From NCBI GenBank assembly GCA_050248275.1, contig JBFWSR010000013.1:1-64000 (forward strand): a stretch of DNA of 64,000 bases, written 5' to 3'. A model generated the notes under the pieces. The model was not told the origin of the DNA, searched no databases, and saw only the letters and a list, made by a program, of their open reading frames with translations. Source of the stretch: CAILZL01 sp050248275 (lineage in GTDB: Bacteria; Pseudomonadota; Gammaproteobacteria; Steroidobacterales; Steroidobacteraceae). Shown here piece by piece: positions 18,423 to 26,843 of this stretch. A program made the position numbers and the translations under genes. Within the stretch, counting starts at the first letter, position 1, and the number at the start of each line of letters is the position of its first letter.

Positions 18423-18791
18423 ATGAGCGGCGATCCGTTTCAGGTGCGTTTTCATCCAAAACTGGGCGTGGTGATTTATGACCCGCTGGCGCAGATGGGT
18501 ATCGCCAAGGATCAGATGCGCCTGTTCAAGATCAGCAGCATGTCCATGACCACCTTCCGCCGCGACATCGTCAGCAAGGATCTCGGCGCCGGTGAGCCTG
18601 ATGTGATTCAGGAATCCGCCAACGCGGTGGATGCCTATCGCGCTGCCCGTGGCGGCAAGCTCAAACCTTATTGCGCCAACTGCCGCCGTCATTTTGGTTC
18701 GGTGGATTTTTCCGTTTGCACGGATTGCAGCGCAGTGCGTTGCACTTGCGGCACATGCTCCTGCGTAGCGCGCAAGCGCAAAGCTGCTTGA
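18423..18791 (+). CDS. Small protein with Cys-rich C-terminal zinc-ribbon-like region
   Basis: A 122-residue protein starting at ATG 18423 (MSGDPFQVRFHPKLGVVIYDP). I recognise no family. The C-terminal 40 residues hold eight cysteines in C-A-N-C, C-T-D-C and C-T-C-G-T-C-S-C patterns, enough for two zinc ions, and end in a basic R-K-R-K tail. The N-terminal 80 residues look globular. It sits 52 bases upstream of queD with a GTAG palindrome between, so the two may be cotranscribed. A nucleic-acid- or metal-binding role is inference. Confidence 0.72.
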   Translation: MSGDPFQVRFHPKLGVVIYDPLAQMGIAKDQMRLFKISSMSMTTFRRDIVSKDLGAGEPDVIQESANAVDAYRAARGGKLKPYCANCRRHFGSVDFSVCTDCSAVRCTCGTCSCVARKRKAA

Positions 18792-18800
18792 TATTTGATG

Positions 18801-18822
18801 GCGGGTTATTAACCCGCCTACG
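18801..18822. repeat. GTAG-headed palindrome (inverted orientation)
   Basis: GGCGGGTTA, one base, TAACCCGCC at 18801-18819, followed by TAC; read on the minus strand this is GTAG plus a 9-bp stem. It lies between the Cys-rich gene and queD. Confidence 0.75.
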
Positions 18823-18843
18823 TAATCATAAGAACAAGTATTC

Positions 18844-19206
18844 GTGGACATCTTTCGCATCTTCACCATTGAAGCCGCACATCGGTTGCCGAATGTGCCG
18901 GCGGGGCACAAGTGCGCGCGCCTGCATGGCCATTCGTTTCGTATCGAGCTGCACATCGCCGGTGAAGTCGATGCCCGCACCGGCTGGATCATGGATTTCG
19001 CCGAGGTGAAGAAGATTTTTCAGCCGATTTATGACCGGCTGGATCATCATTATCTCAACGAGATTCCCGGTCTCGAGAATCCCACCAGTGAGAATCTGGC
19101 GCGCTGGATATGGGATGAGACCAACTCCAGGTTGCCCTTGTTGAGCAAAGTGGTGGTGCATGAAACCTGCACCAGCGGCTGTGTCTACAGCGGGCCATCC
19201 AGATAA
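18844..19206 (+). CDS. queD: 6-carboxytetrahydropterin synthase QueD
   Basis: A 120-residue enzyme of the PTPS fold that converts dihydroneopterin triphosphate to 6-carboxytetrahydropterin in queuosine synthesis. Zinc His residues are in A-A-H-R-L-P and H-G-H-S-F, the catalytic Cys is in G-H-K-C-A-R-L-H, and the C-terminal H-E-T-C-T-S-G-C-V-Y holds the substrate Glu. The start is GTG 18844. Other queuosine genes are not in the window. Confidence 0.93.
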   Translation: MDIFRIFTIEAAHRLPNVPAGHKCARLHGHSFRIELHIAGEVDARTGWIMDFAEVKKIFQPIYDRLDHHYLNEIPGLENPTSENLARWIWDETNSRLPLLSKVVVHETCTSGCVYSGPSR

Positions 19207-19223
19207 AGACAATTACTGTTTCG

Positions 19224-19667
19224 CTATTTCACCAGCCGATATACACGCTGAAACTTGGCGTTTTCGACAATGCCATGATCGCCGGGCGCGTACTGCATGA
19301 GCCAGTCGCCGGCCTGGCCATGAATCACGTCGCCACCCGTTGAACGCGCCACGCTGAACGCCTGGGTTTGCTGCACGGCCAGTACCGGAATGGGACGGTT
19401 TTGATACTGGCCATTCTGGCCATGTTCGGTGCCCGCCACCGGCAGGTATTTGGCATCGAAGCGTTCGCGCGACACACTCCAGCAGTCGCCGGTGGAGCCG
19501 GTAATCAGCGCATCGCCGGCTGCGTAGTGATTCAGGCCTTCACGGCTTTGTATTGCGCCGGCAGCGCCGGCAAAACTGACGCGCACGATTTCCTGTTTCA
19601 GATAGGTGCGCGCCTGCGCGTCGTTGCGCAGATCAATGTCGCCGGGGATGAGCAGTGAGTTCGTCAT
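19224..19667 (-). CDS. PGDYG-domain protein
   Basis: A 147-residue protein of the PGDYG family, whose name motif appears here as Y-A-P-G-D-H-G-I-V (Tyr replaced by His) about 20 residues from the C-terminus. A related block, Y-A-A-G-D-A-L-I-T-G, occurs near residue 48, which suggests an internal duplication. The fold and function are not established. It is convergent with queD and lies 29 bases downstream of puuB on the same strand. Confidence 0.75.
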   Translation of the reverse strand: MTNSLLIPGDIDLRNDAQARTYLKQEIVRVSFAGAAGAIQSREGLNHYAAGDALITGSTGDCWSVSRERFDAKYLPVAGTEHGQNGQYQNRPIPVLAVQQTQAFSVARSTGGDVIHGQAGDWLMQYAPGDHGIVENAKFQRVYRLVK

Positions 19668-19696
19668 GTAAGGTGCCCTGTGTTTGAGATGCCTGG

Positions 19697-20983
19697 TTAC
19701 AGCAGGTCACGCAGCCGGTACCACAGCATGGCCAGCACCAGCGCGGGCGTGCGCAGGCTTTGTCCGCCGGGAAAATGGCGGTGCCTGATGCGTGCGAACA
19801 GATCGAAACGTTCGGCCTGTCCGGCGATGGTTTCAGCCACCAGCTTCCCGGCCAGTCCCGCCAGCGCCATGCCGTGACCGGAAAAGCCTTGCAAATAATA
19901 GATGTTGTCTTGCAGACGACCGAAATCGGGCGCGCGATTGAAGCTGATATCCATCAAGCCGCCCCAGCTGTATTCGATTCGAACATCCTGTAACTGCGGA
20001 AACACCTGCAACATGCGTTTGCCGGTGGCGGCGGCAGTATCGCGAAAATCGTATCCGGAATAACTGATCCGGCCGCCGAACAGCAAACGATGGTCGGCCG
20101 AGCGGCGGAAGTAATCGAGAATAAAGTTGGTATCGGCCACCGCCACGTTGTGCGGCATCAATGCCTGCATGCGTTCGGCGCCCAGGGATTCGGTGGCGAT
20201 GATATAGGTGCCGACTGGCATGATGCGTTGCGCCAGTGTGGGCGCCAAAGCTCCCACATAGGCATTGCAGCACAGCACGGCTTGTTTTGCGGTGATGGAA
20301 CCCTGCGCGGTATGGATATGCAGCGTACGGTCGCCCGTGATGTTCAATACCTGTGAATGTTCATGCACCGTGGCACCGGCAGCCACGGCCGCCTGCGCCA
20401 GGCCCAGCGTGTAATTCAATGGATGTACATGCGCGCTGGCGCTGTCATGCAGACCGCCGCAGTAGCGTTTGCTGGCCAGCCAGTTGCGCAGTTCCGAGCG
20501 ATCCAGATGTTGCAGGCTGCGGTATTGATACCGGTCTTCCAGTTCATGCTGATAGCGGCGCAGTTCGGTGAGCTGTCGCGGTTTGATGGCGACATCCAGA
20601 TGTCCGTAATGCAGGTCGCACTCGATACGATGCCTGGCTATCAATTGTGTCGTCAGTTGCACCGCCTCGACGGACAGATCCCATAACTGTTGTGCAACCT
20701 GTGCGCCCAACTGGGTCTGCAGGGGGGACTGGCCGCTGGAATAACCGGGCAGCAATTGCCCGCCGCTGCGTCCGGAGGCGCCAAAGCCGATGCCGGCAGC
20801 CTCCAGCAACACCACGCGATAGCCGCGCTGCGCCAGATGCAAGGCCGTGGAGCAACCCGCCACGCCGCCGCCAATCACACAGACATCGGCCGCGCCTGCG
20901 CCCTGCAGGGCGGGATGGTCCGGGGCCGGATTGGCAGTGGCCTGGTAATAGTTATGCGTGGCGGCAGTCAGCTTGGGCGTCAT
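19697..20983 (-). CDS. puuB: Gamma-glutamylputrescine oxidase (FAD-dependent)
   Basis: A 428-residue DAO-family flavoenzyme. The N-terminal FAD-binding site V-C-V-I-G-G-G-V-A-G-C-S-T-A and the following Glu (VVLLEA) are clear, with G-F-G-A-S-G-R-S-G-G-Q-L-L-P-G-Y, a PuuB/OrdL-type block, at about residue 65, and G-F-S-G-H-G-M-A-L near the C-terminus. PuuB oxidises gamma-glutamylputrescine to the aldehyde. It is divergent from puuD and puuA, the adjacent pathway genes. Confidence 0.9.
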   Translation of the reverse strand: MTPKLTAATHNYYQATANPAPDHPALQGAGAADVCVIGGGVAGCSTALHLAQRGYRVVLLEAAGIGFGASGRSGGQLLPGYSSGQSPLQTQLGAQVAQQLWDLSVEAVQLTTQLIARHRIECDLHYGHLDVAIKPRQLTELRRYQHELEDRYQYRSLQHLDRSELRNWLASKRYCGGLHDSASAHVHPLNYTLGLAQAAVAAGATVHEHSQVLNITGDRTLHIHTAQGSITAKQAVLCCNAYVGALAPTLAQRIMPVGTYIIATESLGAERMQALMPHNVAVADTNFILDYFRRSADHRLLFGGRISYSGYDFRDTAAATGKRMLQVFPQLQDVRIEYSWGGLMDISFNRAPDFGRLQDNIYYLQGFSGHGMALAGLAGKLVAETIAGQAERFDLFARIRHRHFPGGQSLRTPALVLAMLWYRLRDLL

Positions 20984-21094
20984 GGATGAATGCTAGCCGC
21001 TTGCCAGCCATTGCAACACTGCAAATAGGTTGCCAATAGGTTCTTGGCGCTGCTTTTCCGGTGCGCATCTGTGCTTAAATGACCGCAGGAGTTC

Positions 21095-21865
21095 ATGACT
21101 TTTCTGTCCTTTATGTCGCACCACAAACCGTTGATTGGCGTGCCTGCAGACCGCAAGCTGCTGGGTCATCATTATTTCCATTGCGTGGGTGAAAAGTATC
21201 TGGTGGCGATTGTCGAGGGCGCCGACTGCGTGCCGGTGGGCATCCCTTCCATCGGCTATGGCGACCGGCTCGATGCCTTGATTGCGCAGTTGGACGGCAT
21301 CCTGCTGCCTGGCAGTCCTTCCAATATCGAACCGCATCACTATGGCCAGGCCAGCGAGCCGGGCACCTTGCACGATCCGCATCGCGATGCCACCACCCTA
21401 CCGTTGATACCCAGGATCGTCGCGGCGGGCATGCCGCTGCTGGCCATTTGCCGTGGTTTTCAGGAAATGAACGTGGCTTATGGAGGCAGTCTGTGGCCCA
21501 GGCTGCATGACGTGCCCGGGCTGCAGGATCATCGCGAAGACGAAGAGGATGAACTGGATGTCCAGTATGGCCCTTCGCATCCGGTCAGCCTGACGCCGGG
21601 CGGCCTCTTGCACAGCATTGCGGGCAGCGAGTCTATTAACGTGAATTCCCTGCACTGGCAGGGCGTGCGCGAGCTGGCGCCGGGCCTGCAGGTGGAGGCG
21701 CGCGCCCCCGATGGCGTGGTGGAAGCGTTCAGCGTGCGCGATGCAGCGACCTTTGCCATTGGCGTGCAATGGCATCCTGAATGGAAGGCCATGAGCAACC
21801 CGTTTTCACGTGCGCTGTTTGCCGCCTTCGGCAGGGCCGCATACGAGCATGCCGCGCAGGATTGA
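21095..21865 (+). CDS. puuD: Gamma-glutamyl-gamma-aminobutyrate hydrolase
   Basis: A 256-residue class I glutamine-amidotransferase-like hydrolase that releases GABA from gamma-Glu-GABA. The nucleophile Cys is in A-I-C-R-G-F-Q-E-M-N and the His/Glu are in G-V-Q-W-H-P-E-W. AGGAG lies just before ATG 21095. It is followed 33 bases later by puuA. Confidence 0.94.
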   Translation: MTFLSFMSHHKPLIGVPADRKLLGHHYFHCVGEKYLVAIVEGADCVPVGIPSIGYGDRLDALIAQLDGILLPGSPSNIEPHHYGQASEPGTLHDPHRDATTLPLIPRIVAAGMPLLAICRGFQEMNVAYGGSLWPRLHDVPGLQDHREDEEDELDVQYGPSHPVSLTPGGLLHSIAGSESINVNSLHWQGVRELAPGLQVEARAPDGVVEAFSVRDAATFAIGVQWHPEWKAMSNPFSRALFAAFGRAAYEHAAQD

Positions 21866-21898
21866 CACAACAGGAACCGGCGTGATCCGGGCAACATC

Positions 21899-23233
21899 AT
21901 GAGCAAGATTCATACATTCTTCAAAGAACACGGTATCTCGGAAGTCGAAGCGGTCATTCCGGACATGGCGGGCGTGGCGCGCGGCAAGATCATGCCGGCG
22001 GAAAAGTTTGCTGAAGACGAAGGCATGCGCCTGCCGGAAAGCATCTTCCTGCAGACCGTGACCGGCGATTATCCGGCCGACGAACGCGCCATCAATCCGG
22101 CGGAAATCGACATCGTGCTCAAGGGCGATCCCAATGCCGTGCATGTGGTGCCGTGGGCGGCCGAGCCCACCGCGCAGGTGATTCACGACAGCTTCTATTC
22201 GGACGGTACGCCGGTGTCGATGGCGCCCCGTTACGTGCTGCAGAAGATCATGGGGCTGTACGAACAGCGCGGCTGGCAACCGGTGGTGGCGCCGGAACTC
22301 GAGTTCTATCTGGTGGAGCCGAACATCGACGCTGACTATCCGCTCAAGCCGCCGGTGGGACGTTCCGGTCGTCCCGAAATTGGCCGCCAGTCGTATTCCA
22401 TCGCGGCGGTGAACGAATTCGATCCGCTGTTCGACGACATGTATGCCTTCTGCGAAGCCCAGGGCATCGAAATCGATACGCTGATCCACGAAGACGGTGC
22501 GGCGCAGATGGAAATCAACCTGATTCACGGCAATGCCCTGTCGCTGGCCGATCAGGTATTCCTGTTCAAGCGCACCGCGCGCGAAGCCGCCATGCGTCAC
22601 AAGATGTATGCCACCTTCATGGCCAAACCCATGGCGCGCGAGCCCGGCAGCGCCATGCACATTCATCAAAGCATCGTTGACACTGCCACCGGCGAAAACA
22701 TTTTCAGCAACGCAGACGGCAGTGCTTCGCCCCTGTTCTTTGCACACATTGCCGGCCTGCAGAAGTATCTGCCCGCTGCCATGTCGTTGTTTGCGCCCAA
22801 TGTGAACTCGTATCGCCGCATCCAGCGTCATCTGGCGGCGCCGATCAATACGCAATGGGGCTATGACAATCGCACCGCAGGGTTGCGCGTGCCGGTGTCC
22901 GGCCCGGACAGCAGGCGGGTCGAGAATCGCGTCGGCGGCGCCGATGCCAATGCTTATCTGGCCATTGCCGCTTCGCTGGCTTGCGGCTATCTCGGGATGC
23001 TGGAAGCGCTGAAACCCACAGACCCCGTGGCTGGCAGCGCCTACGACATGCCGTATTCGCTGCCGCGCAATCTGGAAGAGTCGCTGCGATTGCTGCGCCA
23101 GTGCCAGCCCTTGATCGAATTGCTGGGCGAACGCTTTGTGCTCGCCTATACGGCCGTGAAGGAAACCGAATATGAAACCTTCCTGCGGGTGATCAGTTCC
23201 TGGGAGCGCGAGCATCTGTTGCTCAACGTCTAG
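21899..23233 (+). CDS. puuA: Gamma-glutamylputrescine synthetase (glutamine synthetase family)
   Basis: A 444-residue GS-fold ligase that joins glutamate to putrescine with ATP. Family blocks are present: E-L-E-F-Y-L-V in the catalytic barrel, H-E-D-G-A-A-Q-M-E-I-N, G-S-A-M-H-I-H-Q-S, and N-R-T-A-G-L-R-V-P. It has the PuuA-type start with IPDMAGVARGKIMPAEKF and lacks the adenylylation loop of GlnA. It follows puuD and precedes the putrescine transporter, so the polyamine role is better supported than generic GS-like activity. Confidence 0.93.
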   Translation: MSKIHTFFKEHGISEVEAVIPDMAGVARGKIMPAEKFAEDEGMRLPESIFLQTVTGDYPADERAINPAEIDIVLKGDPNAVHVVPWAAEPTAQVIHDSFYSDGTPVSMAPRYVLQKIMGLYEQRGWQPVVAPELEFYLVEPNIDADYPLKPPVGRSGRPEIGRQSYSIAAVNEFDPLFDDMYAFCEAQGIEIDTLIHEDGAAQMEINLIHGNALSLADQVFLFKRTAREAAMRHKMYATFMAKPMAREPGSAMHIHQSIVDTATGENIFSNADGSASPLFFAHIAGLQKYLPAAMSLFAPNVNSYRRIQRHLAAPINTQWGYDNRTAGLRVPVSGPDSRRVENRVGGADANAYLAIAASLACGYLGMLEALKPTDPVAGSAYDMPYSLPRNLEESLRLLRQCQPLIELLGERFVLAYTAVKETEYETFLRVISSWEREHLLLNV

Positions 23234-23382
23234 CGGCTATTGTCGCTGGCGGGCCTATTGTCCAGAGTGGTGCAGACGGTGATGGTTGGGGCACGATATA
23301 CGATCATGAGTGCTGCCTCTTGGCCCACCGTGAGCACTGCGTTACGCTCCGACTACTCTCCACCCCATCAAGAGGCCGTGTC

Positions 23383-24549
23383 ATGTCCGTCCAGTCACCA
23401 CTGACTCCTTCCCTCACCGTCAAACTTGTCTGTGTGGGCGCGACCGCCCTGTTGCTGGCTGCGTGCAGCAAGAAAGAAGAGATGGCGGCACCCGCCGCCC
23501 CGGTTGCCGGCGCCGTCACCGATGCAGAGAAAGTGCTCAACGTTTACAACTGGTCGGACTATATCGCCGAAGATACGGTCAAGAATTTCGAGGCCAAGTA
23601 CGGCATCAAGGTCAATTACGACGTATTCGATTCCAATGAAGTGGTGGAAACCAAATTGCTGGCCGGCAACACCGGATATGATTTAGTAGTTCCATCATCG
23701 AACTTTATGGCGCGGCAGATTAAGGCTGGAGTATTTCGGAAGCTGGACAAGAGCATGTTGACCAACTTGGGCAACATGGATCCGGCGGTGATGAAAACCG
23801 TGGCGGCGTATGACCCCGATAACGAACATGCCGTGCCTTACATGATTGGCACCGACGGTATCGGTTACAACGTCGATCAGATCAAGAAAGCTATTCCCGA
23901 TGCGCCGACTGATAGTTGGGCGCTGCTGTTCGATCCCAAGTACGCATCCAAACTTAAAGCATGCGGTATTTCCATTCTGGATGCGCCTACGGATATTCGC
24001 AGTTTGGTGCTGATTTACCTGGGCAAGGACGCCAACAGTCAGGATGCCAATGATCTCAAGGCTGTTGAAGATGTATTGATGAAGATCCGGCCCTATGTGC
24101 GCAAGATCAATTCATCGCAGTACATTGAAGATCTCGCCAATGGTGATCTATGTGTCGCGATCGGCTACAGCGGCGATGTGCTGCAATCGCGAGATCGTGC
24201 CAAGGAAGCCGGTCATGGAATTAACATAGCGTATTCTATTCCCAAAGAGGGTACGGTGATCGCGTTTGATATGCTGTCAATTCCGGCTGATGCCAAACAT
24301 CCAAAGAACGCAGAATTGTTTATCAATTATCTGATGGAGCCGCAAGTGGCAGCAAATAATACCAATACCGTTCATTACGCCAACGGTAATCTTGCATCCG
24401 AACAGTTTATTGATGATGCAGTCAAGAATGACCCGGGTGTCTATCCCAGCGCCGAAGTGAAGGCCAGACTGTCGCCCGAGCTGGCGGTGGCTGACGACTA
24501 CAATCGGCTGCTGACCCGCGCTTGGACCCGCTTCCAGACAGGCAAGTAA
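23383..24549 (+). CDS. potF: Putrescine/polyamine ABC transporter substrate-binding lipoprotein
   Basis: A 388-residue PotD/PotF protein. The N-terminus has a lipobox L-L-A-A-C at about residue 28 followed by a Lys/Ala/Pro linker, so it should be membrane-anchored rather than free in the periplasm. The mature part begins VLNVYNWSDYI, the family hallmark, with V-P-S-S-N-F-M and G-T-D-G-I-G-Y-N further on. ATG 23383 is preferred over an upstream in-frame start, which would bury the signal peptide. It is first in a potFGHI order, separated from potG by a palindrome pair. Confidence 0.93.
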   Translation: MSVQSPLTPSLTVKLVCVGATALLLAACSKKEEMAAPAAPVAGAVTDAEKVLNVYNWSDYIAEDTVKNFEAKYGIKVNYDVFDSNEVVETKLLAGNTGYDLVVPSSNFMARQIKAGVFRKLDKSMLTNLGNMDPAVMKTVAAYDPDNEHAVPYMIGTDGIGYNVDQIKKAIPDAPTDSWALLFDPKYASKLKACGISILDAPTDIRSLVLIYLGKDANSQDANDLKAVEDVLMKIRPYVRKINSSQYIEDLANGDLCVAIGYSGDVLQSRDRAKEAGHGINIAYSIPKEGTVIAFDMLSIPADAKHPKNAELFINYLMEPQVAANNTNTVHYANGNLASEQFIDDAVKNDPGVYPSAEVKARLSPELAVADDYNRLLTRAWTRFQTGK

Positions 24550-24577
24550 CGGCATGAATAGCGCCATCCTGTTGGCA

Positions 24578-24646
24578 GGGCGTGATGCATCACGCCCCGA
24601 CGGGAAATGGCTCCATCCACATGTAGGGGCGTGATTCATCACGCCC
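24578..24646. repeat. Pair of REP-like palindromes between potF and potG
   Basis: GGGCGTGATGCATCACGCCC (24578-24597) is followed by GTAG plus GGGCGTGAT-TC-ATCACGCCC (24623-24646). The two stems are nearly identical. Placement between the abundant binding protein gene and the ATPase gene resembles the way REP hairpins protect upstream mRNA in transporter operons such as malE-malF. Confidence 0.85.
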
Positions 24647-24672
24647 TGTTTTTTGTTCGCACCGAGAATCCC

Positions 24673-25818
24673 ATGGCTTCTTCTGCGCTCGACTCCACCT
24701 GTGTCCGCCAGCCCTGGAACGATCCCAAAGCCGAGCCTTACATTCGTATCGAAGGGGTGACCAAGCGTTTTGGCGACTTCATTGCCGTCAACGATGTCTC
24801 GCTGAATATCTATCGCGCCGAGCTGTTCTGTCTGCTGGGCGGTTCCGGCTGCGGCAAGACCACCCTGCTGCGCATGCTGGCCGGCTTCGAGGAGCCGAGT
24901 TCGGGCAGGATATTCATCGATGGCGTGGACATGAGCAGCATTCCGCCTTACGAGCGCCCGGTGAACATGATGTTTCAGTCCTATGCGCTGTTTCCGCACA
25001 TGACAGTGGAGCAGAACGTGGCTTTCGGCCTGAAGATGGAAAACCGTGCGAAGAGCGAGATTGCCGACCGTGTGGCCGGCATGCTCAAGCTGGTGCGGCT
25101 GAGCGAGTTCGGCAAGCGCAAACCGCATCAGTTGTCCGGCGGTCAGCGTCAGCGTGTGGCGCTGGCGCGTGCCCTGATCAAGCAGCCCAAGCTGCTGTTG
25201 CTCGATGAACCCCTGGGCGCGCTGGACAAGAAGCTTCGTGAACACACGCAGTTCGAACTGGTGAATCTGCAGGAACAACTGGGCGTGACCTTCGTGGTGG
25301 TGACTCACGATCAGGAAGAGGCCATGACGCTGGCTTCGCGAATTGGCGTCATGGATCAGGGCAGGATCGTGCAGGTGGGCACGCCCAAGGACATTTACGA
25401 ATTTCCCGGCAGCAAGTTCGTGGCCGAGTTCATTGGCTCGGTGAACCTGTTTGAAGGACATCTGCTGGCTGATGAGCCCGATCATGTGCGCATTGCCTGT
25501 CCGGAACTGGAACGGCCGGTGTTTGTGGCGCATGGCATCAGTTCGGCGCCGCAGGCCAGGGTATGGGTGGCGATTCGTCCCGAGAAGATCCAGTTATCCC
25601 TGCAACGCCCGCAGGGCGAGGAAAACTGGACGCACGGTGTGGTGAAGGAAATTGCCTATCTGGGCGAGCTGTCGGTATTCCTGATTCGTCTGGATTCCGG
25701 CAAGACGCTGCGCGTGACCCGGCCCAACATGTGGCGTCACGATGACGAGAACATCACCTGGGAGCAGGAAGTGTATCTGCACTGGCATGCCACCAGTCCG
25801 GTGGTGGTCAACGTATGA
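24673..25818 (+). CDS. potG: Putrescine ABC transporter ATP-binding protein
   Basis: A 381-residue ABC ATPase. The Walker A is G-G-S-G-C-G-K-T-T, the Q-loop F-Q-S-Y-A-L-F-P-H-M, the signature L-S-G-G-Q-R-Q-R, the Walker B L-L-L-L-D-E-P and the H-loop V-V-T-H-D-Q. A C-terminal TOBE-type regulatory region follows (about residues 290-375). ATG 24673 comes directly after the palindromes. Its stop overlaps potH by 4 bases (ATGA). Confidence 0.95.
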   Translation: MASSALDSTCVRQPWNDPKAEPYIRIEGVTKRFGDFIAVNDVSLNIYRAELFCLLGGSGCGKTTLLRMLAGFEEPSSGRIFIDGVDMSSIPPYERPVNMMFQSYALFPHMTVEQNVAFGLKMENRAKSEIADRVAGMLKLVRLSEFGKRKPHQLSGGQRQRVALARALIKQPKLLLLDEPLGALDKKLREHTQFELVNLQEQLGVTFVVVTHDQEEAMTLASRIGVMDQGRIVQVGTPKDIYEFPGSKFVAEFIGSVNLFEGHLLADEPDHVRIACPELERPVFVAHGISSAPQARVWVAIRPEKIQLSLQRPQGEENWTHGVVKEIAYLGELSVFLIRLDSGKTLRVTRPNMWRHDDENITWEQEVYLHWHATSPVVVNV

Positions 25819-26843
25819 GCGCCGCTCCAAACGCACGGCATGCGCAGTCGCCGCAGGGCGAAGGTTTCAGTGCCGGCGTGCAATTGATGCTGCGCGCGCT
25901 GAAGAGCCTGCCGCCTTATCGCTGGACGCAGGCCCGGCTGGCGCGCTGGGGCATACGCGGCCGTACCGCAGTGATTGCGCTGCCTTATCTCTGGCTGCTG
26001 CTGTTCTTCATCGTGCCGTTCGTGATCGTGCTGAAGATTTCCTTTTCGGAAACGCAGATCGCCATGCCGCCCTACCAGCCGCTGGTGCAGTGGACCGGCG
26101 AGCGACTCAATGACATTCGCCTGAACATCAATCCCGGTAACTTTCTCTATCTGTGGGAAGACAGCCTGTATCTGCGCGCCTTCGTCAATTCCCTGCAAGT
26201 TGCCGCGGTGTCCACGTTGCTGGCATTGTTGATCGGCTATCCGCTGGCGTATGCGATCGCGCGCGCGGATACGCAATGGCGCGGCATTTTCATGATGATG
26301 GTGATTCTGCCGTTCTGGACCTCCTTCCTGCTGCGCGTGTATGCCTGGATCGGCATTCTGAAGAACAATGGCCTGCTCAACAATTTCCTGATCTGGGCAG
26401 GCGTGATTGACGAGCCCATTGTCATTCTGCAAACCAATTTCGCCGTGTATCTGGGCATTGTGTATTCCTATCTGCCGTTCATGGTCATGCCGCTGTACGC
26501 CAATCTGGAAAAAATGGATCTGACGTTGCTGGAAGCGGCGGAAGACCTGGGTTGCCGGCCATTACGCGCCTTCGTCTCCATTACCTTGCCTCTATCCATG
26601 CCGGGTATCGTTGCCGGCTGCATGCTGGTGTTCATTCCGGCAGTAGGCGAATACGTGATTCCGGCGCTGCTGGGTCCGCCCGATTCGTTGATGATCGGCA
26701 AGGTGCTGTGGACCGAGTTCTTCAACAATCGCGCCTGGCCGGTGGCCAGCGCGGTGGCGATTGCCCTGCTGTTGATGCTGGTGGCGCCCATTGTTTATTT
26801 CCAGCGCGCACAGGCGCGTGAAACTGCGGCGGAACACGGATGA
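25815..26843 (+). CDS. potH: Putrescine ABC transporter permease
   Basis: A 342-residue inner-membrane permease with six predicted helices and the EAA loop (L-E-A-A-E-D-L-G-C-R-P) that contacts the ATPase. The cytosolic N-terminal stretch of about 50 residues is somewhat long. ATGA overlaps on both sides show translational coupling with potG and potI. Confidence 0.94.
   Translation: MSAAPNARHAQSPQGEGFSAGVQLMLRALKSLPPYRWTQARLARWGIRGRTAVIALPYLWLLLFFIVPFVIVLKISFSETQIAMPPYQPLVQWTGERLNDIRLNINPGNFLYLWEDSLYLRAFVNSLQVAAVSTLLALLIGYPLAYAIARADTQWRGIFMMMVILPFWTSFLLRVYAWIGILKNNGLLNNFLIWAGVIDEPIVILQTNFAVYLGIVYSYLPFMVMPLYANLEKMDLTLLEAAEDLGCRPLRAFVSITLPLSMPGIVAGCMLVFIPAVGEYVIPALLGPPDSLMIGKVLWTEFFNNRAWPVASAVAIALLLMLVAPIVYFQRAQARETAAEHG

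Noticed and set aside
21806..23215. 469-codon minus-strand open frame opposite puuA
   Set aside because: Antisense of a clear glutamine-synthetase-family gene; composition is typical of a shadow frame.
24277..25533. 418-codon minus-strand open frame opposite potF/potG
   Set aside because: It spans two clear genes and the repeat between them, and has no protein-like motifs.
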